A DNA stretch of 64,000 nt from Candidatus Protochlamydia sp. (GCA_013695355.1 JACDAQ010000018.1:1-64000); one strand, 5' to 3'. Positions 1 through 9,668 are shown, counted from the first letter of the stretch. Numbers and translations are program-made. Notes: a model not told the origin generated them from the letters alone.

Positions 1-9
1 TTTCTTAAA

Positions 10-176
10 TAAGAACCTGTTCAAAATCTTCGATCGGATGATTTGTGTGCTAAAATACTCTAGGAAGCCTCAAAAAATTTTCGCAATATTTATTAATATT
101 CCGAAAATTTTTTGAGGCTTCCTAGCGCATTTGTAGCAGCAAAGCATCCTGATCATAGATATTGAACAGATTCTTA
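10..176. repeat. Nested palindromic (MITE-like) element
   Basis: About 167 bp downstream of dnaK. The outer ends are 15-base inverted repeats (10-24 and 162-176) with one mismatch. In the centre is a perfect 23-bp stem (61-83 against 102-124) around an AT-rich loop. The left end carries a 45-base sequence (12-56) that recurs perfectly inverted at 51769-51813, and the 15-base end recurs at 63399-63413. It has no coding capacity. The layout suggests a small non-autonomous mobile element or a structured palindromic repeat; the matching transposase is not in this window. Confidence 0.7.
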
Positions 177-344
177 AAGCATCAGGTATTTTGTTTGGTT
201 TATTGATTAATTTTGGAACTAGAAAAATTGAATATAAAGACTTCACCATCCTGATTATCCTGCCGCTTGCGAACCTGCTCATCCTGTTGATATTTTTAAG
301 AAGACTTGAAATTGATAAAAAAAAAGTAAATCTTTGTAGAAATA

Positions 345-367
345 CCGGAACGCGCAAGGCGTTCCGG
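345..367 (-). terminator. Rho-independent terminator of hrcA-grpE-dnaK
   Basis: A 9-bp GC-rich stem (345-353 with 359-367) with a 5-nt loop lies just beyond the dnaK stop codon on the minus strand. An oligo-T stretch follows about 20 nt later in the direction of transcription (A-tract at 317-325 on the plus strand). It is well placed to end the heat-shock operon. Confidence 0.7.
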
Positions 368-376
368 GTAATAGAC

Positions 377-2335
377 TTATGGCTTGTTGTCGTCAATAAT
401 TTCGACTTCGGCCTCTTCAATATCATCAGGATTGCTTCCACGCTTTTGCTCGTGCCCATGCTGATGCTGTTGCTGGCCTGAATCATGCCCGGCTCCGCCT
501 GCATGAGCTTCCTGCTGCTGGCCCGCTTTTGCCATGGCCTCGCCGATATGCTGCATTTGACGCTCCAGGTCGTCTTTGGCTGCACGGATCTTGCCAATGT
601 CGCTGCCTTCAAGGGCTTTTTTTACATTTGCAATCTTGCTTGCCACTTCATCCGAAATATTTTGAGGCACCTTGTCCTTATATTCTTCCAATGCCTTTTG
701 GGCCCGGAAAGCTAAAGTATCGGCTTCATTACGCACCTCGACCTCTTCCTTCCTTTTCTTGTCTTCTTCAGCATGCTCTTCAGCATCTCTGAGCATCCGC
801 TTGATTTCTTCTTCCTGCAGACCGGATTGGGCCTCGATGCGGATTTTTTGTTCTTTGCCGCTTGAAAGATCTTTGGCTGAAACGTGAAGGATGCCGTCTG
901 CATCAATATCAAAAGCCACTTCAATCTGCGGCATGCCGCGGGGAGAAGGGGGGATATCGGCGAGGTCAAAGCGTCCTACTTCTTTATTATCATTAGCCAT
1001 TTTACGTTCACCCTGAAGGACGCGAATTGTCACGGCAGGTTGATTATCTGCAGCAGTGGAAAAAATCTGCTTTTTCTGGGTCGGAATAGTCGTATTCCGC
1101 TCAACTAAGGGAGTCATCACTCCACCCAAAGTTTCAATACCCAATGTAAGCGGGGTCACGTCCAATAAGAGAACATCTTTAACTACCCCAGACAGCACGC
1201 CACCCTGAATAGCAGCGCCTACTGCCACAACTTCATCGGGGTTCACCCCTTTATGTCCTTCTTTTCCAAAAATGCTTTTTACCATTTCCTGAACAGCCGG
1301 CATGCGAGTCATCCCTCCCACGAGGAGCACTTCACCGATATCATCCCTGCTTAGGCCGGAGTCTTTTAATGCCTTCAGGCACGGCTCGCGGGTCCTTTCG
1401 ATCAGGTCATGGGTAAGGTTTTCCAAATTAGAGCGGGTTAGGGTCATCGTCAAGTGCTTAGGGCCTGAGGCATCCATCGTAATGAATGGCTGATTGATCT
1501 CGGTCTGCTGGGTTCCCGATAATTCAATTTTGGCTTTTTCAGCAGCATCCCGAAGGCGCTGAAGGGCCATTTTGTCATTTCTCAAATCTATGCCATGTTC
1601 TTTTCTAAAGGTATCGAGCATCCAGTTAAGGATGGCGTTATCGAAGTCATCGCCTCCCAGGTGCGTATCTCCGTTAGTAGAAAGCACTTCAAAAACTCCA
1701 TCGCCAATTTCAAGAATAGAGATATCGAATGTTCCTCCACCCAAGTCAAATACGGCAATTTTCTTATCGGTTTTATCCTTATCCAGGCCGTAAGCCAAAG
1801 CGGCCGCTGTCGGCTCAGGAATAATCCGCTTGACATCAAGGCCTGCGATTCTTCCTGCATCTTTTGTCGACTGCCTTTGAGAATCGTTAAAATAGGCGGG
1901 CACGGTAATGACCGCTTCGGTAACTTTTTCTCCCAAATAGGCTTCCGCGGTTTCTTTCATTTTGATTAGAATCTGCGCTCCGATCTCTTCGGGCGTAACT
2001 GCTTTACCTTGGATCTCAAATACCACATCTCCGTTACTGTTGCTGCTTACCGTATAAGGAACAGTTTTAATTTCACTCACAACTTCCTGATGTTTGCGCC
2101 CGATGAAACGCTTGGAAGAGGTAATGGTATTTTCTGGATTAGTTACGGCCTGTCTTTTGGCCGGCACGCCCACTAAACGTTCGCTGCCTTTAAAAGCTAC
2201 AACGGATGGTGTTGTGCGTGTTCCTTCGGCAGAGGCAATCACTTTAGGTGTGCCTCCTTCCATCACTGCGACACAGGAATTAGTTGTTCCCAGGTCAATC
2301 CCTATAATGCGTCCTTTTTTTGTTTGACTGGTCAT
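377..2335 (-). CDS. dnaK: Chaperone protein DnaK (Hsp70)
   Basis: A 652-residue canonical Hsp70, the ATP-dependent chaperone that works with GrpE and DnaJ on unfolded cytoplasmic proteins. The N-terminal ATPase domain starts with [14 protein letters not shown] and has the second phosphate motif [12 protein letters not shown] near residue 200 and the adenosine motif [14 protein letters not shown] near 340. The substrate-binding domain follows from about residue 395, then a helical lid. The tail is unusually rich in His and Gln before the acidic [10 protein letters not shown] end. ATG start with AAGGAG at a good distance. It is the last gene of hrcA-grpE-dnaK, 30 nt after grpE, and a terminator follows. 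Heat control is probably through HrcA/CIRCE upstream of hrcA. Confidence 0.98.
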   Translation of the reverse strand: MTSQTKKGRIIGIDLGTTNSCVAVMEGGTPKVIASAEGTRTTPSVVAFKGSERLVGVPAKRQAVTNPENTITSSKRFIGRKHQEVVSEIKTVPYTVSSNSNGDVVFEIQGKAVTPEEIGAQILIKMKETAEAYLGEKVTEAVITVPAYFNDSQRQSTKDAGRIAGLDVKRIIPEPTAAALAYGLDKDKTDKKIAVFDLGGGTFDISILEIGDGVFEVLSTNGDTHLGGDDFDNAILNWMLDTFRKEHGIDLRNDKMALQRLRDAAEKAKIELSGTQQTEINQPFITMDASGPKHLTMTLTRSNLENLTHDLIERTREPCLKALKDSGLSRDDIGEVLLVGGMTRMPAVQEMVKSIFGKEGHKGVNPDEVVAVGAAIQGGVLSGVVKDVLLLDVTPLTLGIETLGGVMTPLVERNTTIPTQKKQIFSTAADNQPAVTIRVLQGERKMANDNKEVGRFDLADIPPSPRGMPQIEVAFDIDADGILHVSAKDLSSGKEQKIRIEAQSGLQEEEIKRMLRDAEEHAEEDKKRKEEVEVRNEADTLAFRAQKALEEYKDKVPQNISDEVASKIANVKKALEGSDIGKIRAAKDDLERQMQHIGEAMAKAGQQQEAHAGGAGHDSGQQQHQHGHEQKRGSNPDDIEEAEVEIIDDNKP

Positions 2336-2365
2336 GTCAAAACTCCTTTTCTAATGAATGTTTTT

Positions 2366-2971
2366 TTAATCTTGCTCATCTTGATTGAATTCTTGCGTGG
2401 CTGGCTCTTTTGCCACTTTTACACGGGCGGGACGTATCACGCGGTCCCCCATTTTATAGCCCCTGATGCTTTCTTCTACTATAGTGCCGGGAATATGGCC
2501 TGTTGTCTCGATCATTTCCAATGCTTCATGCACATGAGGATCGAAAGGGGTTCCCTTAGAATCGATTGGAGAGACTCCATTACTTGTCAAAATATCCTTA
2601 AACTGGGCCAGGATCATTTGGAACCCGAAGGCCCAATTCTTAACCTCTTCAGACATGTCCTGGGCGAACTTTAGAGCATTTTCCAGGTTGTCAAGAGGAT
2701 GGAGGAAATCAACAATTAAACTCTCGAGTGCATAGCGGGTCATCTCCTGCCGCTCTTTTTGCAAGCGTTTACGGGCGTTTTCCGCATCGGCCAGTAGATG
2801 AAGATATTTATTTTTGTATTCCAAAAGTTCTTTTTGCAAATCTTTCAATTCGTCATCAGTGACTAAAACTTGTTTAGGATTAGCGGGGGCGGAGGGAAAA
2901 CTGTCCGTTTCTTCTATTTCTGGATTCACTTTTTCCTGGCCCCTATCGCCGTTCTCTCCTTGAACTGTCAT
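2366..2971 (-). CDS. grpE: GrpE nucleotide exchange factor
   Basis: A 201-residue GrpE, which releases ADP from DnaK. It has the expected long N-terminal helix (from about residue 55, ELKDLQKELLEYKNKYLHLLA, shown here only as a landmark of the helix register), then the family pattern NARKRLQKE and the C-terminal beta domain with GVSPIDSKGTPFDPHVHEAL and the closing GYKMGDRVIRPARVKVAK. ATG start preceded by AAGGAA. It lies 15 nt downstream of hrcA and 30 nt upstream of dnaK, so the three are co-transcribed. Length and motifs are ordinary for the family. Confidence 0.97.
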   Translation of the reverse strand: MTVQGENGDRGQEKVNPEIEETDSFPSAPANPKQVLVTDDELKDLQKELLEYKNKYLHLLADAENARKRLQKERQEMTRYALESLIVDFLHPLDNLENALKFAQDMSEEVKNWAFGFQMILAQFKDILTSNGVSPIDSKGTPFDPHVHEALEMIETTGHIPGTIVEESIRGYKMGDRVIRPARVKVAKEPATQEFNQDEQD

Positions 2972-2986
2972 TGGTTGTTCCTTTTC

Positions 2987-4153
2987 TTAAGTTTGTTCAA
3001 CTCTTTTATCTTCCAGCAGCATTAAGCGGGACTGCCCGATGAGGCGGTGCTCTTCTCTTTGCAGATAGATATTTCCCTCATCCGGTTCCCGAAATTGGAT
3101 TTTAAATTTATATACATTACGTGTAATGGTTTCGCTGATACACTGTGAAAATTCCCTCAGTATATCGAACAGCCTGCGGTAAGGAAGGCGGGTCGGCCCT
3201 AAAATGCCCACCGCTCCCACGGCTTTATAATTGATGTGATAGGGAGTGGCAATGACACTGCAATTCGGACTGGATTGGACATAATTAGATAAATCGCTTC
3301 CGACCCAAAATTTAATTTTATTGAGCGCTTTACACTCTTTTAAAAGCAGACGCATACTGTGGGCATTTTCAAATAATGCTAGTCCGCTGGCCAGCAGGCT
3401 GGTTTCCTGAAAATCAGGGAAAGCTAGGAGGCGGGAAAAACCTGTCCTATATAAATCTTCATCAATGAATGTTGAATACCCTACAATATATCGAAGTAAA
3501 AGCTCATTATAAATGGTCTGAGCAATTGCTTCTTCCTCTGGCTCCAAATTTTCAGGCTGTTCAAGATTTGTCAACCTCCAATGAAAATAATTTTCGATCC
3601 TTTTCAGGGCGAATAAGGACAATTTGGCGTGTAAATGTAATACTTCGGTTTGGACGACTCCAAAATCAGTCATAATAATGCAAAGGCAGCGGTAAGTGTC
3701 CAGGGAAACAAGCTTGATATTTGCAATGAAGTCATGATCAAAACGAGGAGCTGCTAAAAATACGGCGCAATTGGTCAAACGGCTCAATTCTTCGGCCGCT
3801 TCCTGCAAAAAAGAAGCGATCTCCCTTGAATCAAAGCTTTTAAGATTTTTAAAAAATGCCGTATCCTGAGGTTTTTCATTTTCATAGGCCTGAGCATAGA
3901 CCCGGTATGCTAAAGATGTGGGGACGCGGCCGCTTGAAGAATGAGATTGGATGAGATAGCCGTCTTCTTCTAAATGGGCAAAATAATTGCGGATTGTAGC
4001 GGAACTCAAATCGGCAAATCCGGCTTCTTTTAACGTATTTGAACCGACAGGTTTACCTGTTTGAATATAATAATCGACCAAGCCTAATAAAACTTTGCGT
4101 TCGCGATCATTTTTTCCCATGCGTTTAATGGCAACAGGCTTTAATACGTCCAA
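2987..4153 (-). CDS. hrcA: Heat-inducible transcription repressor HrcA
   Basis: A 388-residue HrcA repressor, which binds CIRCE operators to shut off heat-shock genes. The N-terminal winged-helix region has the family pattern RKVLLGLVDYYIQTGKPVGS followed by LSSATIRNYFAHLEEDGYL; the GAF-like middle and dimerisation region follow, with VGILGPTRLPYRR near residue 315. It is longer than the usual 340 or so residues because of a charged C-terminal tail, as known for chlamydial HrcA. The preferred start is TTG at 4153 with GGGAG about 8 nt before it; the next in-frame Met (4120) lacks a ribosome site. It heads the operon and sits behind a CIRCE-like site, so it probably represses itself. Confidence 0.95.
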   Translation of the reverse strand: MDVLKPVAIKRMGKNDRERKVLLGLVDYYIQTGKPVGSNTLKEAGFADLSSATIRNYFAHLEEDGYLIQSHSSSGRVPTSLAYRVYAQAYENEKPQDTAFFKNLKSFDSREIASFLQEAAEELSRLTNCAVFLAAPRFDHDFIANIKLVSLDTYRCLCIIMTDFGVVQTEVLHLHAKLSLFALKRIENYFHWRLTNLEQPENLEPEEEAIAQTIYNELLLRYIVGYSTFIDEDLYRTGFSRLLAFPDFQETSLLASGLALFENAHSMRLLLKECKALNKIKFWVGSDLSNYVQSSPNCSVIATPYHINYKAVGAVGILGPTRLPYRRLFDILREFSQCISETITRNVYKFKIQFREPDEGNIYLQREEHRLIGQSRLMLLEDKRVEQT

Positions 4154-4187
4154 GACATTTCTCCCTTTTCCCAGATGTTATTTTTAT

Positions 4188-4216
4188 ATCATAAGAAAAA
4201 GCTAAATTTAGGTCAA
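4188..4216 (-). promoter_or_regulatory. Housekeeping-sigma promoter of hrcA-grpE-dnaK
   Basis: On the minus strand, TTGACC (4211-4216) is followed by exactly 17 nt and TATGAT (4188-4193). This is a near-consensus sigma-70/sigma-66 promoter, with transcription expected to start near 4181, about 28 nt before the hrcA start codon. Confidence 0.75.
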
Positions 4217-4221
4217 CGAAT

Positions 4222-4248
4222 TTAGCAGTCAAGGCTGCCAAGTGCTGA
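4222..4248. promoter_or_regulatory. Degenerate CIRCE operator (HrcA binding site)
   Basis: The site reads TTAGCAGTC, 9 nt, AAGTGCTGA, against the consensus TTAGCACTC-N9-GAGTGCTAA. It has 8/9 and 7/9 matches and the correct 9-nt spacer. It lies just upstream of the -35 box of the hrcA promoter, where bound HrcA could block polymerase. Confidence 0.75.
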
Positions 4249-4294
4249 ATTAGGCTAAATTAGATGATTGATCTTTGAACCTGTCAATATCTGA

Positions 4295-7200
4295 TCAGGT
4301 TTTTAGATCAGAAAGAATAATAGGCAGAATATCAACGATAGAAGGGGACCAATCTAATCCCTTATTATAGACCATGTAACAGGAAATGTGGCAGGCGATT
4401 ATTGCCTTTTTATGATGTTCAGGAATTTTGCTGATCAGATCATGAGGGAATTTTTCTCGCAAAGTAGGCAGGCAGTAATTAAGAAAACAACGGATCATGG
4501 GATCTTGCAGATCAGAAGAAAGAGGATAGAGATCAAAATAATCTAATAGCTGGTAGGTGTATTGATTGATCCGCTGAGAAATTTTATCTGATAGGGAAGT
4601 TAGAAATTCACCTGTTTTTTGGTGGGTCTTTAAAAGGAGGTCAGCTTCGTTTAAAGCGCATGTTTTTAGACGTTCTAAAATTTCGGCAATGAGGACCTCT
4701 CTATTTTCAAGGAAAATTTTTTCTTCAAGAGCGAGGTTGCTTAGCACTTCAAAAGAGGAGCAAATGACGCCCCCTTTATTAGCAGAGCTGTCTTTAATGA
4801 TGAGAACTCCTTTTTCCTCTAAATAGCGCCGGGCTGTTTGATTGAGATACAGATTGGCTCCCTCAATGATGGCATGGGAAGTAGGTCTCCCTTTCTCATC
4901 TAAAAATTCTGAGATATTCGTTTCATTAAGGGAACGGGGCCGCCCCCCCGCAGGAATAAAAACATCGGCTTTGGTCTGATGTAAGTTGAATCTTAGCAAA
5001 TGATTTGTATCGCTGCCCGAAAGCCAGTCTTCAGTTAATTTACCCCCTTTTTTCCGCCAGCAGAGGGTTTCTTGAATATAAGCCGAAGGAAAACGCTTTC
5101 TTTCTTTATCGACAAGGAATCCTCCCTCTGAAAGTTTCTCAGGCGGGTAATGCGCAATGCCTTTATTTTGGTAAAATAAATCTTTAATAATTTCAAGGTC
5201 AAGCCCTTGATCGTCATTTATTGTTCCAGTCTTATCTGTTAATGCAACAACTTTAGCAGTGCGAGGGTAAAAACGATAAAAATTAAGAAGCTGGTTCCCA
5301 GCGACATCACCATCGGGGCCGCCTGATAATTTAACCGTAAATGGCTCATTTTCAGGATCGATGCCTAAGAATTTAAGGACCTGATGCATATAGACATTGA
5401 CCCCCAAAGAAGTCACACCGTATTCTTTATGGTTGATCCCGACCCGCGGTTTACCGGAAATAAAGGCACCGGCTGGCTTATAGTCATATTTTTTACTAAA
5501 ATTAGCTATCCACTCGATCATAAAATCGTGCATATTTTCATCAGGCCCTAAATAAATGTATTCGGGGCGCTTCCAGTAATCGACGATATGTCTGGCCCTG
5601 ATCGTCCCATCAGCATCGCAGTTAACAATGGTAATCAGACTTTCGATAAATGAGCGCTGGGATTGATAGAGATACTCAAGTTTTTGTTCCTCCCGAAAGC
5701 TGCGAACACTTTTTTCAATTTCTTCGGGTCTTAAGCGGGACCATTCAAGCTCCCGCTTTAAAACTTGTGATTCAGAATCGATCTGATCGTAGGGTTTAAG
5801 GAATAAAATACCTTTAGCCCCCCCTTCGGGAATATCTTTATTTTTTTTATGCTGAGTTAGTGCAAGAAAATAGCATTCTGAAAATATATTATTTCTTTCC
5901 GCAGCCATTTGCTCGACCTGATCGGGATAAACCGTGCGAAGGCCCCCCCTTGCAAGATCTTTAAAACGAATATGAAAACCAAAAAAATTCATGCTATAAA
6001 TATAAAAAATTGCATAGGGGAGTTCAGGGAACTTTTTTGAGCGATCGAATGGTATCTCATCTAAATATTTTGGATCGAGCCTAAAGCTTAATGCAGTATA
6101 ATTTAAGCGATAAAAATTCGTTTTAAGCAAATGAGTGAGAAAATTCATTCCCTGGCGTAGAACATTTTTTCTTCGGATGTCGTTGCTTTCATGCCCGGTA
6201 TCAAGTTGCGCGACATCGTCGTAAAAACTTTTGCGCAAGGCCTCAAATTGTTCAAAATTGAAATGGTTTGGGTCAAATTTTAATTTGAATGCTTCACAGA
6301 GCTGAACTGTCAGCTCGGGATGTCGGCATAAAGCTTCTTCAATATTTTCCGGAGTGTAAAGATTAGTATCAAGGTTAACAAGGCATTGATGAATGAATCC
6401 GGCTGCCGCCCTTAAAAAGTTGGCCATATTTCCCGAAATAACGCGCGGGCTGACAAGTAATTCATTGATCTTATCTGATGCTTCGAAGTATTTGACCGTG
6501 GCAATCTCCCTTAGGAAGTCAGGGATATCGGCTACGTCCCATACAGGTTTCCCGTTACTCCCATGCAGGCTTAATGCCATCACCAGTACACTTTGCTTGC
6601 GGTAAGGGTCCATGCATGTTGCGTTCACCCGCTTCATGCTCAATCCATGCCTATAAACGACCTGCGCCAGCCTGTAAAGGAAGAAGTGTTTCGGCGTATT
6701 GAGCCATGCCAGGACAATGTGCATGGAGCCGGTTTCTTTTTCATTCCATTCATCTTCATAGCGCACTTCATACTGGCAATAGTCCCTTGTTTGCGCCCGG
6801 AAAAGCATATTCACGGCCAAAGCCAGCCTTTCAAGCGGAAGGGAATGCATGAAAGGGGTACTGATTTTCCCCATCAGGGAATCAAACAGTGTTTGGGTGA
6901 TCAGCGGATTTTCTAACCGGACTGACTCAAAAAGTTGCTTTTTTAATTTTTCGGGGTAAGGATTTTCGATAATTTCAGCTGCATACATAAAATCAATGGT
7001 TGCAACACGTAAAGGGGCAGAGGTTCCTGGAAAAGGGAGCCTAGAAATAAAAGACTCGTAATCCTTGATTCCAAAAAGTGTATGATTTTGCAAAATGCGG
7101 ATATCGGCATCGGGACTGTCCAAACACATGGCGATGGCTGCACTTTTAAGGTTGATCGTGCAATAAAAATCCTGTAGATCGAACCCCATTAAGCTGTGTG

Positions 7201-7366
7201 TGATGAGCATCAAGTTGTCGCGGCTGACCTCTTCAAAAAAAGAGGCTGGCATCGCAGCTTCAAGCCATAGATAGTATTGCTGAAATTTTTGGCCTTCCTG
7301 AAAAAGGGCCTGCACCAAATCGCTAGGAGCAGGCAGAATTTGATCGGGAAGATCGATTTCAGTCAT
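4295..7366 (-). CDS. Large NAD-dependent glutamate dehydrogenase
   Basis: A 1023-residue protein of the roughly 115-kDa class of NAD-specific glutamate dehydrogenases, which convert glutamate to 2-oxoglutarate and ammonia. The catalytic half contains FKDLARGGLRTVYPD and the substrate-lysine region EGGAKGILFLKP, near residues 475 to 530. The dinucleotide-binding region has KLSGGPDGDVAGNQ near 680, and EGANLYLNQTARRYLEEKG with the following SSANKGGVICSSFEV lies near 840-870. The long N-terminal part is typical of this class and probably regulatory. ATG start. It is transcribed alone, with a palindromic element upstream. It would let the cell burn host-derived glutamate, consistent with the alanine dehydrogenase gene further along. 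Confidence 0.9.
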   Translation of the reverse strand: MTEIDLPDQILPAPSDLVQALFQEGQKFQQYYLWLEAAMPASFFEEVSRDNLMLITHSLMGFDLQDFYCTINLKSAAIAMCLDSPDADIRILQNHTLFGIKDYESFISRLPFPGTSAPLRVATIDFMYAAEIIENPYPEKLKKQLFESVRLENPLITQTLFDSLMGKISTPFMHSLPLERLALAVNMLFRAQTRDYCQYEVRYEDEWNEKETGSMHIVLAWLNTPKHFFLYRLAQVVYRHGLSMKRVNATCMDPYRKQSVLVMALSLHGSNGKPVWDVADIPDFLREIATVKYFEASDKINELLVSPRVISGNMANFLRAAAGFIHQCLVNLDTNLYTPENIEEALCRHPELTVQLCEAFKLKFDPNHFNFEQFEALRKSFYDDVAQLDTGHESNDIRRKNVLRQGMNFLTHLLKTNFYRLNYTALSFRLDPKYLDEIPFDRSKKFPELPYAIFYIYSMNFFGFHIRFKDLARGGLRTVYPDQVEQMAAERNNIFSECYFLALTQHKKNKDIPEGGAKGILFLKPYDQIDSESQVLKRELEWSRLRPEEIEKSVRSFREEQKLEYLYQSQRSFIESLITIVNCDADGTIRARHIVDYWKRPEYIYLGPDENMHDFMIEWIANFSKKYDYKPAGAFISGKPRVGINHKEYGVTSLGVNVYMHQVLKFLGIDPENEPFTVKLSGGPDGDVAGNQLLNFYRFYPRTAKVVALTDKTGTINDDQGLDLEIIKDLFYQNKGIAHYPPEKLSEGGFLVDKERKRFPSAYIQETLCWRKKGGKLTEDWLSGSDTNHLLRFNLHQTKADVFIPAGGRPRSLNETNISEFLDEKGRPTSHAIIEGANLYLNQTARRYLEEKGVLIIKDSSANKGGVICSSFEVLSNLALEEKIFLENREVLIAEILERLKTCALNEADLLLKTHQKTGEFLTSLSDKISQRINQYTYQLLDYFDLYPLSSDLQDPMIRCFLNYCLPTLREKFPHDLISKIPEHHKKAIIACHISCYMVYNKGLDWSPSIVDILPIILSDLKT

Positions 7367-7484
7367 AATTTTTTCTATAGTATAGGGTGCTAGACTGCTT
7401 CTTCTAAAAACTCACCATACAATCTGAAATTATATTTGACTAGTGGTATTTCCCTTAAGTTTATAAGAATAGTTTTAGGAATTT

Positions 7485-7649
7485 AACTCACCTTACGCAA
7501 AAGGAGCAGACGAAGAAGTAGGTCTTTTAAATCTCAATTAACTTCAAAAATGCTCGCAATATTAGTAAAATATTGCGTGCTTTTTGAATTAATTGAATTT
7601 TTCAAAATCCCTTGCTTGTTCATTTTGCTCCTTTTGCGTAAAGTGAGTT
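7485..7649. repeat. Nested palindromic (MITE-like) element
   Basis: A 165-bp element filling the gap between glutamate dehydrogenase and the next gene. The ends are 24-base inverted repeats (7485-7508 and 7626-7649) with one mismatch. Inside is a second imperfect palindrome (about 7537-7592) centred on GCAATATT/ATATTGC. Size and architecture match the element at 10-176, although the terminal sequence differs. There is no reading frame with family features. The rest of 7367-7693 shows nothing further. Confidence 0.7.
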
Positions 7650-7693
7650 TAAGGGAAAAGTCTCTTGATTTACAAGCGACTTCATAAAAAAAA

Positions 7694-8581
7694 TTATACA
7701 ATCGGCTCAGGCCTTTTGAAATTGGATATATACGGAACAATAAAATCATTATTTCTAATTAGGGTATTATGAGCATCTAGTAGGTCATCGTACGTTTGTA
7801 GGTTTGTTATAGTTGGAAGAAGATTCTTATTTCCCTCATAAGTTAACCGAGCGTTAATTCTTCTTAAAAAGAGATCCCAATAAAACCCTGAAGGAAGCAT
7901 CCAAAGAACAGAATGAATTGTCATTTCTTTTGATTCTTGCCTATTGAACGCCTGTTTAACAAAACTCATTTCAGCAATTTTTTTAACAGCTTCCAATCGA
8001 CCTTCAGGATTAGCTAAAAAAGCATTTTGACGCAAAAGAAAGTTAATTTTTATACGCGCTCTTTCAAGTTGTAGCAAAGTTAATTTATCAGAAGTATTTG
8101 GGTTATTTGATTTTTCTAAAAAATTTGTATTTAAAAATTCATTCCAGGGAAAATTTACCCATGGATCAATCCGCTGAGATCTCTCATTTAAAGATTGGAA
8201 AAAACTTATTTGAGGTATTGGTAAGCCTACCTCATTAGGATTTTTTAAATGATCTTTCATACAGATCTTTGCGTGGTTTTTTAAGTTCTCAATTTGCTTT
8301 TCGCAGCATTGAATTCTTCTTTCAGCATAGCCTTCGAGTTTTTGTGGATTAGAAAGAATATTTATTATTTTATATTGTTTCCAGCGTGCGATAAAATAAT
8401 TGCTAGATGTTACTGTCAATGTCAAAGCCCCGGCTAAAAAAAATAGCGGCCAGGCGGCAGTACAACCGACGAGAGCAGCAATTTTATTTAAATTAGTTTC
8501 CTCTTGCGTTTGAGAATGTTGGTAACAAAGCTCCCAATTTGTATGATTGGAAGCAAGTATATTTTGATTTCTAACGCTCAT
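7694..8581 (-). CDS. Hypothetical protein with a hydrophobic hairpin
   Basis: A 295-residue protein that I do not recognise. After about 33 polar residues comes a hydrophobic stretch (about 34-66, including AAWPLFFLAGALTLTVTSSNYF), which could cross a membrane once or form a hairpin. The rest is charged and helical, with repeated Lys/Glu/Asn-rich helices and a conserved-looking C-terminal segment GFYWDLFLRRINARLTYEGN. There is no signal peptide or enzyme motif. ATG start. It stands alone between an AT-rich gap and a palindromic element. The layout resembles chlamydial inclusion-membrane or other type III secreted proteins, but that is inference from hydropathy only. Confidence 0.6.
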   Translation of the reverse strand: MSVRNQNILASNHTNWELCYQHSQTQEETNLNKIAALVGCTAAWPLFFLAGALTLTVTSSNYFIARWKQYKIINILSNPQKLEGYAERRIQCCEKQIENLKNHAKICMKDHLKNPNEVGLPIPQISFFQSLNERSQRIDPWVNFPWNEFLNTNFLEKSNNPNTSDKLTLLQLERARIKINFLLRQNAFLANPEGRLEAVKKIAEMSFVKQAFNRQESKEMTIHSVLWMLPSGFYWDLFLRRINARLTYEGNKNLLPTITNLQTYDDLLDAHNTLIRNNDFIVPYISNFKRPEPIV

Positions 8582-8685
8582 GGTTTCCTTGTAAAATTTT
8601 CAATAAAATAAACAATACTAGAGATAGTATTTATATTCAATAATATCATTTTAAACTTAACTTAAAAGTTTATTGAGAATACTAG

Positions 8686-8964
8686 TTATTCATATTGCCC
8701 AATTGTTCGCATATGCTTGTGTTCTAACCTCGGAGCGCGGGAGTTTAGCAGCCGGCGCATGAAAGCTCGAAATTTCATCAGCTGCGTCAAATAGCTGAAA
8801 GTCCTGAATAAAATAGTGGATGACAACTTCTGATCCGTACGTCCGGGATTAAAACTGACTGCAATAAAGGTAAATTTATTCCCAATGCAAACGCGTTCTT
8901 GAACAGTACAGTTAAGGCTGTCCCATGGTTTTCTTTGCAGAAATGTGCCCCTGCTCTTTAAGCG
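8686..8964 (-). pseudogene. Possible decayed coding remnant
   Basis: In the 520-nt gap 8582-9101 the stretch 8690-8965 is clearly more GC-rich than its surroundings. On the minus strand one frame stays open for 93 codons (8686-8964) but has no start codon near its beginning. A second frame, ending at 8690, reads sensibly in its last part (DAADEISSFHAPAAKLPRSE). This looks like the 3' end of a gene that lost its start and suffered a frameshift. I cannot name the family. Confidence 0.25.
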
Positions 8965-9101
8965 ACTTTATTACGGAGAAAATCAACTGTTTTATTTAGT
9001 TGAATTATATACTTCTATTGATCTATGTTTTTAACGAAAGCTGGATCATTAATCTAGCTATATTCTTTATTATAATTTGGCTTTATAGCCAAGGAGATGA
9101 G

Positions 9102-9620
9102 ATGAAAAAATATATAATTTCCTTATTCATTTGTTTACTATGCTTCTCGGCTGCTAGGGTTTCAGCTGAAGAAATTGATCTTTCCGAAACTCAGGCAACA
9201 CAGTTAGAGGAATTAAATCTTGCGAACAAAGAATTCGATCACAAGGGGAACGAAGAGGAATTGGGACAAGTTTTAGCAGCAGAAAATGCCAGCCGTTCGG
9301 TAGACTCTCCTGAAGTATTAGATTTCGTTGCCAGCATTTTTGGCTATTACCCTCATCAGGTAGTTGTTCCAATTACGCAAGGTTGGTCTTATGTAGATGG
9401 AGCAAGGTGCCACGTAGGTAACTATGCGAATTTCTATATTTTGACTGTTTTTGAAGGTATCAATACCAAATCTCAGCTAGTAATCCAATATAATGGAAAT
9501 ATATTAAGCGTTAATCGCCATCCCAAAGTTAAATATACACCTGGTGGAGTAACTTACACGCATAAATACACTGATTCCGACATTGTCACTGGTAACAATC
9601 AAGTGATATACACCTATTAG
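9102..9620 (+). CDS. Small secreted protein, unknown function
   Basis: A 172-residue protein starting at ATG 9102, chosen because AAGGAG lies 6 nt upstream and the product begins with a classical signal peptide: MKKYIISLFICLLCF followed by a likely cleavage after VSA (about residue 22). A longer in-frame version from 9000 would bury this signal. The mature part has an acidic helical segment, then from about residue 70 a beta-rich domain with GWSYVDGARCHVGNYANF and many Tyr/Val/Thr residues, and a single Cys. I recognise no family. It is probably periplasmic or surface-exposed. It is monocistronic and converges on the next gene, with a strong hairpin between. Confidence 0.75.
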   Translation: MKKYIISLFICLLCFSAARVSAEEIDLSETQATQLEELNLANKEFDHKGNEEELGQVLAAENASRSVDSPEVLDFVASIFGYYPHQVVVPITQGWSYVDGARCHVGNYANFYILTVFEGINTKSQLVIQYNGNILSVNRHPKVKYTPGGVTYTHKYTDSDIVTGNNQVIYTY

Positions 9621-9644
9621 ATTAAGAGAATGATTGCGATAAGG

Positions 9645-9668
9645 GGCCAAAGAATTCATTCTTTGGCC
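9645..9668. terminator. Bidirectional hairpin between convergent genes
   Basis: A perfect 10-bp stem (9645-9654 with 9659-9668) and a 4-nt TTCA loop sit between the stops of the rightward secreted-protein gene and the leftward peptidase gene. No long T-tract follows on either strand, so termination may be only partly intrinsic. Confidence 0.6.
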
